A stretch of DNA of 64,000 bases from Lachnospiraceae bacterium (GTDB lineage Bacteria > Bacillota > Clostridia > Lachnospirales > Lachnospiraceae): NCBI GenBank assembly GCA_902363555.1, contig CABJAM010000003.1, positions 186,001 to 250,000 on the forward strand, given 5' to 3'. The translations under genes and the position numbers were made by a program. Below, one piece after another: positions 51,646 through 60,975 of this stretch. The notes beneath the pieces are model-generated. The model did no database searches, was not told the DNA's origin, and was given only the letters and a program-made list of their open reading frames with translations. The first letter of the stretch is position 1, and the number at the start of each line of letters is the position of its first letter.

Positions 51646-52620
51646 ATGATGAATAAGAGAGAAAGAGTATTGGCTGCATTTCATAATCAGGAGACAGACT
51701 ACGTGCCAGGATGTTTTTGGCGCCACTACACCCCGGAACTTGAAAGAGGCGAGGATGTTGTGGATGCACACCTGAAATTTTATAAAGAGACGGACGTGGA
51801 TTTTCTGAAAATTTCCAGTGATGGCTTTTTTGGATGGCCGGCAAAGACACTGGAAAACCTTACAGACCCGGCTCAGCTTTATAATATGGAACATATGGAA
51901 ATGGACAGCTCGTTTATCCGCGGGCAGGTGGAGCGCGCCAGGGCGATCGTGAAGCGGCTTGACAATGAGTGCTGTACACTTTATACATTGTTTTGCCCAC
52001 TGTCTATTTTCCGTCTCCAGGTTGGCTGGGATAAAATGATGGAATGTATGAAGGCGGACCCAAAGGCTGTTATGCACGCCTGTGATATCATTGCCGACGA
52101 TGAGATCCGGCTGATCGACGCTCTGATCCATGAGGCCGGGGTGGATGGCATTTTTTACAGCGTACAGAATGCGGAGGTCAACCGTTTTTCAATGGAAGAA
52201 TATAAAACCTGGGTCGAGCCCAGTGACCGAAAAGTACTTGACTTTACCAATTCCATCAGTGATTTTAACGTCCTTCACTGCTGTGGCTGGGATGCCGATG
52301 AGGCAGGCACCGTGAATCACATGGAGAGCTGGCAGGATTACCCCTCGACCGTTGTGAGCTGGGCCGCTTATGTGGACCACAAGGATGTGGAGGAAATACG
52401 GGAATTTTTCCATGGCCGTCCGGCCTGGGGCGGTTTTGACAACCGGGTGTGTGGTCTTATGTATAACGGAACGGAAGAAGAAATCAAGGATGAAACACGC
52501 CGTCTTATACGCCTTGGCGGCAAACGCGGCTTTATTTTAGGGCCAGACTGCAGCCTTCCCAATGATATTGATCCGAAGCGCATTCGCTGGGTCATTGAGG
52601 CTTCAAAAGAAATGAAATAA
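51646..52620 (+). CDS. Uroporphyrinogen decarboxylase (URO-D) family protein
   Basis: 324 residues with URO-D/MtaA-type fold markers: MNKRERVLAAFHNQETDYVPG at the start, DVDFLKISSDGFFGW, then DGIFYSVQNAEVNRFSMEEYKTWVEP, VLHCCGWD, and GFILGPDCSLPNDIDPKRIRW at the end. True heme UroD is unlikely: no other heme gene is near and this branch is typical of corrinoid-linked methyltransferases and of uncharacterised members in sugar clusters. The CGW..D and GPDC residues could be the zinc site. It begins the carbohydrate cluster, 18 bases before the permease gene. AAAAGGAG precedes the ATG pair. Confidence 0.78.
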   Translation: MMNKRERVLAAFHNQETDYVPGCFWRHYTPELERGEDVVDAHLKFYKETDVDFLKISSDGFFGWPAKTLENLTDPAQLYNMEHMEMDSSFIRGQVERARAIVKRLDNECCTLYTLFCPLSIFRLQVGWDKMMECMKADPKAVMHACDIIADDEIRLIDALIHEAGVDGIFYSVQNAEVNRFSMEEYKTWVEPSDRKVLDFTNSISDFNVLHCCGWDADEAGTVNHMESWQDYPSTVVSWAAYVDHKDVEEIREFFHGRPAWGGFDNRVCGLMYNGTEEEIKDETRRLIRLGGKRGFILGPDCSLPNDIDPKRIRWVIEASKEMK

Positions 52621-52637
52621 CAGAAAGGGGATTTACG

Positions 52638-53564
52638 ATGAAACAACGTTTATGCAACATCGGCCATGAGCTGAAAAAAAACCGGGCTCTGTTTTTGATG
52701 GTGCTGCCCGTGGTGCTGATTGTTATCATTTTCTCCTACCTGCCCATGTCCGGCCTTGTGCTGGCTTTTAAGGATTATCGTTTTGATCGGGGGGTTTTTG
52801 GCAGCGCCTGGAACGGTTTGGAAAATTTCCGGTTTCTTTTTGCCTCGGGAACCGGATGGACAATCACAAAGAACACGATTCTATATAACCTGCTGAATCT
52901 GGTGACATCCCAGGGCTTGGCCATACTTATTGCCATCGTTATTTCGGAAATTAAAGTAAAGCCGTTTAAAAAGGCAACGCAGTCCGTTATCTTTTTCCCA
53001 TATTTTATTTCCTGGGTTATTGTGGGAACATTTGTTTATAACATTTTTAACTATGAGACAGGCCTGCTCAATACGATCCTGAACTTTTTCGGGGCGGACA
53101 AGGTCAATGTCTATTCCATGCCGTGGGTATGGCCCATTATCATTTGTGTATTTAATGCGTGGAAATGGTGTGGCTACAACTCAGTTATTTATATAGCGGC
53201 GATCACGGGTGTGGATACGGAGTGCTATGAGGCGGCGGAGATTGATGGTGCGAACATCTTCCAGCGTATCCGGTTTATCACCCTTCCGAGTATCAAGCCG
53301 ACGGTGATCACGATGCTGCTGCTGAATGTAGGACGACTGCTGAGGGGCGATTTTGAAATGTTTTATCAGATTGTCGGCAACAACGGTCAGTTGTTTAATG
53401 CAACGGATGTTATTGATACCTATGTTTTCCGATCGCTGACCACCAGCGCTAATCTGGGTCAGACTGCGGCCGCCACATTCTATCAATCCATCCTCTGCTT
53501 TATCATTATTATGGTCGTCAACGGTATTGTGAAAAAGGTGGATTCGGATTATGCACTATTTTAA
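52638..53564 (+). CDS. ABC transporter permease, LplB type
   Basis: 308 residues and six membrane helices, opening with LFLMVLPVVLIVIIFSYLPMSGLVLAFKDY. The EAA loop is YEAAEIDGANIFQRIRFITLPSIKP. LplB/YtcP/LipO transporters import complex oligosaccharides such as those from rhamnogalacturonan or host glycans. AAAGGGG lies before the ATG. It pairs with the following permease and binding protein; no ATPase gene is in the cluster. Confidence 0.9.
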   Translation: MKQRLCNIGHELKKNRALFLMVLPVVLIVIIFSYLPMSGLVLAFKDYRFDRGVFGSAWNGLENFRFLFASGTGWTITKNTILYNLLNLVTSQGLAILIAIVISEIKVKPFKKATQSVIFFPYFISWVIVGTFVYNIFNYETGLLNTILNFFGADKVNVYSMPWVWPIIICVFNAWKWCGYNSVIYIAAITGVDTECYEAAEIDGANIFQRIRFITLPSIKPTVITMLLLNVGRLLRGDFEMFYQIVGNNGQLFNATDVIDTYVFRSLTTSANLGQTAAATFYQSILCFIIIMVVNGIVKKVDSDYALF

Positions 53565-53583
53565 AGGAAGGGGATGAAATGCC

Positions 53584-54489
53584 GTGTCAAAAATGAAAGG
53601 AACATCAATCAAAAGAGGAAGGGCAACCCTTACCTTTAATATTATCGGATATTTGTTTGTGGGCATTATGGCGCTGATCTGCCTGATGCCGTTCATTATT
53701 ATGATTTCCGGCTCATTTTCGTCGGAAATGGCTATCCGTCTTCAGGGATACAGTATATTTCCAAGAGAATTTACGCTGGAGGCATACAAAACGGTGTTTA
53801 AGTTTCCGGAAAAGATTATCCGGGCCTATGGAGTATCCATTCTGATTACAGCGGTAGGAACCTCGGTCGGTCTGTTTGTTTTAACTATGGGAGCCTACGT
53901 TATCAGCCGGAAGGATTTTAAGTATCGGAATGTCGTATCCTTTTTCCTCTATTTTACAACGCTGTTTAATGGCGGAATGGTCAGCACTTACATATTTTTT
54001 ATCCAGTACCTGCATTTGAAGGATAATCTGCTGGCACTCATCTTTCCGGGGATGCTCAGTATTTTTAACCTGCTGATCATGCGCAGCTTTGTGTCCAATA
54101 TACCGACAGCACTGATCGAATCGGCTAAAATTGACGGAGCCAGCGAATTTAAAATCTTTATAAGGATCATTATTCCGCTGTTGAAATCCGGTCTTGCCAC
54201 AATCGGTCTGTTTATGGCGCTGACCTACTGGAATGACTGGCATAATGCTATGCTCTATATGAATACGGCAGAGAAATTTCCGTTGCAGTACATGTTGTAT
54301 GATATGCTCAATCAGGCGCAGGCGCTGGCGAGAATTGCCGCGCAGGCCGGTATTCAGGTGGAGAGTCTGCCTACGAATACACTGAAACTGGCGATGGCTG
54401 TTGTAGCCACCGGCCCCATCGTTCTTCTGTATCCTTTTGTACAGAAATATTTTGTGAAAGGTATCACGGTAGGCTCTGTCAAGGGCTGA
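53584..54489 (+). CDS. ABC transporter permease, YtcP type
   Basis: About 301 residues and six membrane helices (GYLFVGIMALICLMPFIIMIS at the start). The EAA motif is IESAKIDGASEFKIFIRIIIPLLKS and the end is KYFVKGITVGSVKG, typical for this family. The GTG at 53584 follows GGAAGGGG; ATG 53593 is a possible alternative. It lies 20 bases after the first permease. Together they form the channel for the binding protein at 54530. Confidence 0.9.
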   Translation: MSKMKGTSIKRGRATLTFNIIGYLFVGIMALICLMPFIIMISGSFSSEMAIRLQGYSIFPREFTLEAYKTVFKFPEKIIRAYGVSILITAVGTSVGLFVLTMGAYVISRKDFKYRNVVSFFLYFTTLFNGGMVSTYIFFIQYLHLKDNLLALIFPGMLSIFNLLIMRSFVSNIPTALIESAKIDGASEFKIFIRIIIPLLKSGLATIGLFMALTYWNDWHNAMLYMNTAEKFPLQYMLYDMLNQAQALARIAAQAGIQVESLPTNTLKLAMAVVATGPIVLLYPFVQKYFVKGITVGSVKG

Positions 54490-54529
54490 GTCGCCGTGTA
54501 TCTTATAAAAAGAAAGTGAGGATGAAATT

Positions 54530-56125
54530 ATGAAAAAGAAGTTGATCTCCATGGTGCTGGCAGTTGTTTTATTGACAGCAACAATTACCGGCTGCGGAAA
54601 TGGCAGCGGCGACACAAAGGCACCGGCCGACACGACGAAGTCCGCTCAGTCCGGAACTACTAACAAAGATACATCGGGGGAAAACAAGGCTCAGGACGCA
54701 GAAGGTTCCGGCATACCGGATCTGGATACGTCCAAGCAGGTGGAAATCGTAATGTACAGTCTCGGCACAGAACCGGCCGGACAGCAGCCCATCTGGGATA
54801 AGCTTAACGAGCTGCTCCTTGAAAAGCTGAACTGTACGTTAAAGGTGAATTATATCAGTTTTGCAGATTACCCAAACAAATATCCCCTGTTATTCTCTTC
54901 AGGAGAAGCCTTTGATATGGCCTATGCCGCAAGCTGGCTGAACTATCCGTCTCTGGCTCAGAAGGGGGCTTTCATGGAGCTGGATGAAATGTGGCCAAAG
55001 TATGCACCAAACAATTATGCTCAGGCCAGCGAAACTGCAAAAAATCAGTCCAAGGTGGACGGACACAGTTATTGCGTGCCATCTCTGAACCGTGTCTATT
55101 CTTCATATGGCCCGATTTATCGTATGGATCTTGTGAAGGATCTTGGTTTTGATAAGGAAATAGAAAATTTTGCGGATCTGGAAGAATACATGGATCTCAT
55201 CAAAGCAAATTATCCGGAAATGCAGCCATTATCGATCTATTCTATGGGCTCTGAGGTCGATGATACTTATATGTACTTTAATGGTATGTATCCATTAAAA
55301 GGCTCACAAAATGATTTCCTCTGGATTGACCCTGCACAGGAAAATCCACAGATTTTCACCTACTATGATTATGAAAAGACACCGGAATTTCTTGAGATGA
55401 TGAGCCGCTGGAATGAAAAAGGCTTTTACCCGAAATCTGCTCTGGCAGATACAGATTCCAAAAAATTCAACAGCGGTATTGCGGCCGTAGGCATACATAG
55501 TGACGATGCATATGTAAGTTCTGTTGTTAATAACATTGCGAATCATCCGGATTGGGATGTGCGCTATTCGAACTTTACAAAGGATATTTCCAATCTTTCC
55601 TTTACACAGGATGCCATGGTTATTTCCAACACATCCAAAAATCCGGAAAGAGCGCTGGCTGTATGGGATCTGCTGACCACAGATGAGGAGATATTTGATC
55701 TTTTCTATTATGGTATCGAAGGTCTTTCTTATGAATTAAATGACAAGGATGAAGTGACTATACTCGATACGGATAACTACGGAATTACGACTATGTGGGC
55801 TGTGAAAAACAGTGAGCTGATGAAAAACTCCGTCGGTACACCGGATAAACATGGCGCCCTCAAGGCAGAGTGGGATGCTTATATTAAGGATGGCCAGGGT
55901 TCCCAGAAATACCGTTCCTTTGTTATGGATACATCTCCGGTAGAAACCGAATATTCCGCATGTCTGAATGCCCATCAGCAGTACTGGTGGCCTCTGGAGC
56001 TGGGGTATACAGACCCGGTGAAGGGCCTTGAGGAATACAAAACCATGATGGAAGCCGCAGGCATTGAGAAGGTTATCGCAGAGCTGCAGCGTCAGTTGGA
56101 TGAATATGTTGCCTCCCAGCAATAA
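54530..56125 (+). CDS. ABC oligosaccharide-binding lipoprotein, LipO type
   Basis: 531 residues. Lipoprotein signal with Cys22 (TITGC), a Thr/Ser-rich linker, then the long family 1 binding domain (VEIVMYSLGTEPAGQQPIWDKLNELLLEKL; later DMAYAASWLNYPSLAQKGAFMELDEMW). The length over 500 is characteristic of the LplB/YtcP partner type, which binds larger or branched oligosaccharides. AAAGTGAGG lies before the ATG. A stem-loop after the stop probably separates its level from the catabolic genes. Confidence 0.9.
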   Translation: MKKKLISMVLAVVLLTATITGCGNGSGDTKAPADTTKSAQSGTTNKDTSGENKAQDAEGSGIPDLDTSKQVEIVMYSLGTEPAGQQPIWDKLNELLLEKLNCTLKVNYISFADYPNKYPLLFSSGEAFDMAYAASWLNYPSLAQKGAFMELDEMWPKYAPNNYAQASETAKNQSKVDGHSYCVPSLNRVYSSYGPIYRMDLVKDLGFDKEIENFADLEEYMDLIKANYPEMQPLSIYSMGSEVDDTYMYFNGMYPLKGSQNDFLWIDPAQENPQIFTYYDYEKTPEFLEMMSRWNEKGFYPKSALADTDSKKFNSGIAAVGIHSDDAYVSSVVNNIANHPDWDVRYSNFTKDISNLSFTQDAMVISNTSKNPERALAVWDLLTTDEEIFDLFYYGIEGLSYELNDKDEVTILDTDNYGITTMWAVKNSELMKNSVGTPDKHGALKAEWDAYIKDGQGSQKYRSFVMDTSPVETEYSACLNAHQQYWWPLELGYTDPVKGLEEYKTMMEAAGIEKVIAELQRQLDEYVASQQ

Positions 56126-56176
56126 TTGTGGGATTTGCTTCTCAGATATGGTAAAATTAAGGTAGCTATTATGCAC

Positions 56177-56214
56177 GTCTGCGTATTTATTACGCAGACA
56201 TGCGCACCTTTTTG
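56177..56214 (+). terminator. Hairpin after the binding-protein gene
   Basis: Perfect 9-bp stem GTCTGCGTA/TACGCAGAC with 5-base loop, followed by ATGCGCACCTTTTTG. The T run begins 7 bases after the stem, so termination is probably partial. A second GC-rich hairpin with TGCCGC/GCGGCA ends follows up to 56262. Confidence 0.55.
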
Positions 56215-56275
56215 ACGACTGCCGCGCACCGGCAGGACAAAGTGGCGCCGGTGTGGCGGCAGAATGGAGGAACAT

Positions 56276-57337
56276 ATGAAATCAACGATGAAGACTTTAA
56301 TTGTGGATGCGACAGGCAGCCTGTCGGTCACGGAGATTCCCGTACCGGAATATGGCGAGTGCCAGGCATTAGTAAAAATGCGTAGCTGTGGTGTGTGCAA
56401 TGGCACGGATATGAAGCTGATCCATAGAACCTTTAAAAACTTTAACACCTATCCGGCTATACTGGGCCATGAAGGTGTGGGCGAGGTAGTGGCGGTCGGC
56501 GCAAAGGCTGCCAGCTTTAAGGTCGGGGATATCGTCCTGCTTCCGTTTTTGGAACAGCCGGTGGGAGATCTGACACCGGGATGGGGCGCTTATTCGGAAT
56601 ATGCCGTGGTGGGCGACGCGGCTGCTTATATCGCTAATGGTATGGGTGAGGGAACGCCTTTTTGGAACGAGGGCTATCTGGCTCAGAGTATTATACGGCC
56701 GGAGGATAAGGCAGATGTGGTGGAAGCATCCATGATCATCACCTTCCGTGAGGTCTTGAGCGCTATAAGAAGATTTGGCTGGAAGCCCAATGAAAGTGTA
56801 CTCATATTCGGCGCAGGGCCGGTGGGGCTTTGCTTTACAAAATTTGCAAAATTACTGGGCTTAAAAACAGTCATCACCACGGATGTGGCGGATGCAAAGG
56901 TTGAGGGCGCTCTCAAAGCCGGGGCGGACTATGCTTTCAACTCTGTGAAGGTCGATGTCAATAAGGAAGTTAAAACGCTTTTTCCCGACGGTATTGATTA
57001 CGTCGTAGATGCGGTTGGAATCAACAGCCTGATCAATCAGGCGATGGGGCTGATTAAATATAATGGCAAAATCTGTTGCTATGGGATATCTCCTAAGCTT
57101 GGAATGGATCTTAGCTGGGCGGATGCGCCGTATAACTGGACGCTGCAGTTTGTACAGTGGCCAAGCAAAAAGGAGGAGGGCGAGGCACACAGCCAGATCA
57201 TGGCATGGATCAATCAGGGTGTGCTAAAGCCGATGGATTTCATATCGGATGTCGTTCCCTTTGAACATATATTGGATGCTTTTGATCTGGTAGAGGCCAA
57301 AAAGCCGGATACTAAGAAAATTGTGATAAAATATTAG
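56276..57337 (+). CDS. Zinc-type alcohol dehydrogenase (MDR superfamily)
   Basis: 353 residues. The zinc-site motif is CGVCNGTDMKL, then GHEGVGEVVAVG, and the NAD(P) Rossmann motif is FGAGPVGLCFTKFAKLLGLK. The cysteine cluster of a structural zinc is not seen. The start ATG 56276 has GGAGG 5 bases upstream. The family oxidises sugar or polyol hydroxyl groups; with the lactonase next to it, oxidation of a sugar C1 to a lactone is a reasonable guess. The substrate is not shown by sequence. Confidence 0.88.
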   Translation: MKSTMKTLIVDATGSLSVTEIPVPEYGECQALVKMRSCGVCNGTDMKLIHRTFKNFNTYPAILGHEGVGEVVAVGAKAASFKVGDIVLLPFLEQPVGDLTPGWGAYSEYAVVGDAAAYIANGMGEGTPFWNEGYLAQSIIRPEDKADVVEASMIITFREVLSAIRRFGWKPNESVLIFGAGPVGLCFTKFAKLLGLKTVITTDVADAKVEGALKAGADYAFNSVKVDVNKEVKTLFPDGIDYVVDAVGINSLINQAMGLIKYNGKICCYGISPKLGMDLSWADAPYNWTLQFVQWPSKKEEGEAHSQIMAWINQGVLKPMDFISDVVPFEHILDAFDLVEAKKPDTKKIVIKY

Positions 57338-57347
57338 GAGGTCCGTG

Positions 57348-58337
57348 ATGATCGAGAGTAAATTATTTTGTGTATTACCGGATTATGTGTGTACGCCCGA
57401 TGGCATGGCGGAAGATAAGTACGGAAATCTGATCTTGTCCTGTCCAAACTACGCTCAGGACGATTTGTCCGGGTGTGTTGTGAAAATTGATAAAGAGGGC
57501 CATGTGAGCAAGTGGTTTGACGTACCGGTGCATCCTGAGACGGGCGTGGCCAGAAACATGGGGATTGCCTTTGACGATGAATGGAATGTCTACCTCTGCG
57601 ATAATCAGGGCTGGAGCGAGCGGGAGGACCTTTTATTTAAGGGCCGCATTTTAAAAGTGACCGTGGATGATGAGGGAAATATATCCAGATGTGTGGAAGT
57701 CGCTAAAAACATGGAACACCCTAACGGCATCAGAATCCGTGGCGATTACATGTATGTGACCCAGAGCTATCTGCATCCGGTGAAACGGGAGGACGGGAAG
57801 CTTGTGAGCTGCGTATACCGTTTCGGTCTGGATGAGGAAAATATTGAAATTACCAATACCCTGGATGATCGGCACATTTTTGCCACCTTTGTCACACAAA
57901 ACCCCGATTGTCAGTATGGCGCCGACGGCATCGTATTTGACCGGGAAGGAAATCTGTATGTGGGCAATTTCGGCGATGGCGCTGTTTACCGCCTGACCTT
58001 CAATCCCGATGGAAGTCTGAAGGAGAATAAGATTTTTGCACAGGACCCGTCACAGCTTCAAAGTACTGACGGCATGTTCTTTGACGATAAAGGAAATCTT
58101 TATATCGCCGATTTCTCGGCCAATGCCATTGCAAAGGTATATCCGGACGGAACCGTAGAGCGCCTTGCGCAGAGTCCGGACTGTACCGGTGTGGATGGCG
58201 GACTGGACCAGCCCGGTGAACCGATCGTGTGGGATGGCCGGATCATTGCCTCCTGTTTTGATCTGGTCACAGGACCGGATAAGGTAAATCAAAAGCATGA
58301 GATGCCGGCCACCCTTGTGGAGCTGGCTCTGGAATAA
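57348..58337 (+). CDS. SMP-30/gluconolactonase-like beta-propeller protein
   Basis: About 329 residues. Repeats of the SGL/NHL propeller type: PDYVCTPDGMAEDKYGNLILSC, NPDCQYGADGIVFDREGNLYVGNFGDGAVYRL, STDGMFFDDKGNLYIADFSANAI. These are calcium-dependent lactonases that open sugar lactones. The ATG at 57348 (after GTG 57345) has AGGAGG 6 bases upstream. It follows the dehydrogenase by 10 bases, supporting oxidation and then lactone opening. No signal peptide. Confidence 0.85.
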   Translation: MIESKLFCVLPDYVCTPDGMAEDKYGNLILSCPNYAQDDLSGCVVKIDKEGHVSKWFDVPVHPETGVARNMGIAFDDEWNVYLCDNQGWSEREDLLFKGRILKVTVDDEGNISRCVEVAKNMEHPNGIRIRGDYMYVTQSYLHPVKREDGKLVSCVYRFGLDEENIEITNTLDDRHIFATFVTQNPDCQYGADGIVFDREGNLYVGNFGDGAVYRLTFNPDGSLKENKIFAQDPSQLQSTDGMFFDDKGNLYIADFSANAIAKVYPDGTVERLAQSPDCTGVDGGLDQPGEPIVWDGRIIASCFDLVTGPDKVNQKHEMPATLVELALE

Positions 58338-58349
58338 AAAGAGGTGCCT

Positions 58350-59906
58350 ATGGGGAACTATTTATTGGCCCATGATCTGGGAACAAGTGGGAATAAGGCG
58401 GTGCTGTACCATGAGGACGGCACCCTGGCCGCAAGTGTACTTTATGAATATCCGACATATTATCCCCATCCGGGGTGGGTTGAGCAGGACCCACAGGAAT
58501 GGTGGAAGGCTGTATGTGAATCTACAGGAAAGCTGCTTTTAATGTCCGGAGTACAGCCGGCTCAGATTGCCGCAGTATCCTTTTCAGGACAGATGATGGG
58601 CTGCCTTTTACTGGATAAGGATGGCGAGCCGCTACGCAATATGCTCATATGGGCGGATACCCGCTCCGTGGAGCAGGAAAAATGGATGGTCCGTCAGGCG
58701 GGCGCACAAAATGGCTATCATATCACAGGACACAGGCTCAGTGCCTCCTATTCGGCGGCCAAACTTTTGTGGGTGAGAGATAATGAACCGGAGATATACC
58801 GCCGGTGCTGGAAAATGATCCACGCCAAGGATTATATCGTCTACCGGCTCACAGGTGTGTTGGCCACCGATTATTCGGACGCTTCCAGCACCAACCTTTT
58901 GGATATCACCAAAAAGAAATGGTCCGATGAGCTTTTGGAGGCATTTTCGATAGATAAAGGCCTGCTGCCTGAAATCCATCCGTCCGCGGATGTGATTGGT
59001 ACGGTTACAAAGAGTGCGGCTGCGGCTACTGGCCTTTTGGAAGGAACACCGGTGGTCATGGGCGGCGGCGATGGAAGCTGCGCCTGCACCGGAGCCGGCG
59101 TTGTAAGTCCGGGAAAGGCCTACAATGTGCTGGGATCATCCTCGTGGATTTCCACAGCCAGCCGGGAACCGGTATTTGATCCAAAGCTGCGTACCTTTAA
59201 CTGGCTCCATCTGGACCCTAAGCTCTACACACCCTGTGGAACTATGCAGGCTGCCGGTTATTCCTATAACTGGTATAAAAATACGCTGGGGCAGTGGGAG
59301 CAGGCGCAGGGGAGCGCATGTGGCCGGAGCGCCTATGAGCTATTAAATGAGGAGATTGAAAAGACGGTTCCGGGAGCTGGCGGTGTGGTTTACCTGCCCT
59401 ATCTTTTAGGCGAGCGTTCACCGCGTTGGAATCCCGATGCCCGGGGCGCATTTTTAGGTCTGAACATTACCTCCTGCAAGGGCGATCTGTCCAGGTCCGT
59501 TTTGGAGGGTGTGGGCTTTAATCTGAAGGTGATCCTGGATATTCTTGAAGGCCAGCAGCCTATAGATGATCTGATCCTCATCGGCGGGGGCGCCAAAGGG
59601 GATGTCTGGATGCAGATTTTGGCGGATATATGGCAAAAGCCGGTGATGATCCCCAAATATCTGGGTGAGGCCACCAGTATGGGTGCTGCCATCTGCGCCG
59701 GTGTCGGTGTGGGAATTTATAAGGATTATACAGCGGCGCTGCAGATGAATCCGGTTCAGCGGATAATTACACCGAGAGCGCAATATAAAGAACGGTATGA
59801 GGCGTTATATGAAATATTTAATGCGGCTTATGAGGCGATGGTGCCTGTGTATGAGCGCCTTGCCGATTACCGGAGCCGGTTCGAGGATGAGCCAGATCAG
59901 GCTTGA
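58350..59906 (+). CDS. FGGY-family carbohydrate kinase, xylulokinase-like
   Basis: 518 residues. FGGY start AHDLGTSGNKAVLYHEDG (ATP phosphate loop), VEQDPQEWWKAV, FSGQMMGCLLL, the Asp-containing GGGDGSCACTGAGVV (catalytic Asp), and the adenosine motif LIGGGAKGDVWMQILADIWQKPV. The closest general type is xylulokinase, but the sugar or sugar acid in this cluster is unknown. ATG 58350 has GAGG 5 bases upstream; GTG 58344 is overlapped by that site. It lies 12 bases after the lactonase gene. Confidence 0.88.
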   Translation: MGNYLLAHDLGTSGNKAVLYHEDGTLAASVLYEYPTYYPHPGWVEQDPQEWWKAVCESTGKLLLMSGVQPAQIAAVSFSGQMMGCLLLDKDGEPLRNMLIWADTRSVEQEKWMVRQAGAQNGYHITGHRLSASYSAAKLLWVRDNEPEIYRRCWKMIHAKDYIVYRLTGVLATDYSDASSTNLLDITKKKWSDELLEAFSIDKGLLPEIHPSADVIGTVTKSAAAATGLLEGTPVVMGGGDGSCACTGAGVVSPGKAYNVLGSSSWISTASREPVFDPKLRTFNWLHLDPKLYTPCGTMQAAGYSYNWYKNTLGQWEQAQGSACGRSAYELLNEEIEKTVPGAGGVVYLPYLLGERSPRWNPDARGAFLGLNITSCKGDLSRSVLEGVGFNLKVILDILEGQQPIDDLILIGGGAKGDVWMQILADIWQKPVMIPKYLGEATSMGAAICAGVGVGIYKDYTAALQMNPVQRIITPRAQYKERYEALYEIFNAAYEAMVPVYERLADYRSRFEDEPDQA

Positions 59907-59974
59907 CGATGCGTCGGAGTCGGTATGATGACGAGCCGGAGCTGGTTCGAGAAAAAGTTTATGGCGGGAGGACG

Positions 59975-60973
59975 ATGGATTTGGAGACGATAATTAGAAA
60001 AGCGGCGCAGGCGCTTTTAGCCATGCAGAGATATTCCTGGGAGCAGGGTGTGGCTATGCAGGCATTTTTGGAAATGGGAAATAAGGACGTGGTGACTGCC
60101 ATGGCCCATGAAGCCGTTTACCGTCGTATGGAGGACGGACGGGCGGCAACGATCGGTGTCACCGATGCGGCGACGGACCCGTGTTCCGTAGGTGAAGCAC
60201 TTTTGGCTGCCTGTGAGTGGACGGGGGATGCGGCGCTGATCGAAGGTAAAGATGCTCTTTTGGAATGGGCGCTGCACACAGCGCCGAGAAATGACGCGGG
60301 GGTGGTTTACCATCTGACCAACAGCAAACAGTTCTGGGTGGATTCTGCTTATATGCTTCCGCCATTTCTTGCGGCGGCTGGTCATATTCCGGAGGCTCTT
60401 GTGAACTTTTACGGCTATGTGGACGCCCTTTACGATACGAAGGCCCGTCTGATGAGCCATATGTGGGATGACGAGGCTGGATGCTTTTTGCGGGCTGCCC
60501 ATTGGGGTACGGGTAATGGCTGGACGCTGGCGGCCGCCGCCAGGCTGATTCCTGTACTTGAAGCCAGTGGGTATGAGGCAGATGTGCAGAGGATTGTAAA
60601 ACTGGTCAGGGAGCTGCTGGATTCTCTGATGAATTATATGAGAGCAGATGGATTGTTCTATGATGTTGTGGATGATCCCGGCAGCTTTGTGGAAACGAAT
60701 CTGTCTCAGATGGCGGCATATACCATCTATCGGGGGATGGCCGGAGGCTGGCTGGACGATCGGTATGCCAAAGCAGCAGATCATATGCGGACCGCGGCCA
60801 GAGGGAAGGTCAATGCGTTTGGCTTTGTGGCGGATGTCTGCGGGGCGCCGTCCTTTGATAAACCAGGCTTTTCTCCGGAAGGGCAGGCATTTTTTCTGCT
60901 GATGGAAAGCGCTGCAAGGAATTACGAAAATCTGATCAATAAGAACTGCGAAGGCAGTGGAAGCGGGGAATAA
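59975..60973 (+). CDS. Glycoside hydrolase family 88/105-like (unsaturated uronyl hydrolase)
   Basis: About 332 residues of an (alpha/alpha)6 barrel. Family markers are RYSWEQGVAMQAFLEMG, the aspartate in WVDSAYMLPPFLAAAG, the signature WGTGNGWTLAAAARL and LFYDVVDDPGSFVETNLSQMAAYTIYRG. GH105 enzymes remove unsaturated galacturonyl or glucuronyl groups left by polysaccharide lyases. It is cytoplasmic, suiting an importer of lyase products. ATG 59975 has GGGAGG upstream; an earlier in-frame start overlapping the kinase is less likely. Its stop is 2 bases before the next ATG. Confidence 0.82.
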   Translation: MDLETIIRKAAQALLAMQRYSWEQGVAMQAFLEMGNKDVVTAMAHEAVYRRMEDGRAATIGVTDAATDPCSVGEALLAACEWTGDAALIEGKDALLEWALHTAPRNDAGVVYHLTNSKQFWVDSAYMLPPFLAAAGHIPEALVNFYGYVDALYDTKARLMSHMWDDEAGCFLRAAHWGTGNGWTLAAAARLIPVLEASGYEADVQRIVKLVRELLDSLMNYMRADGLFYDVVDDPGSFVETNLSQMAAYTIYRGMAGGWLDDRYAKAADHMRTAARGKVNAFGFVADVCGAPSFDKPGFSPEGQAFFLLMESAARNYENLINKNCEGSGSGE

Positions 60974-60975
60974 AT

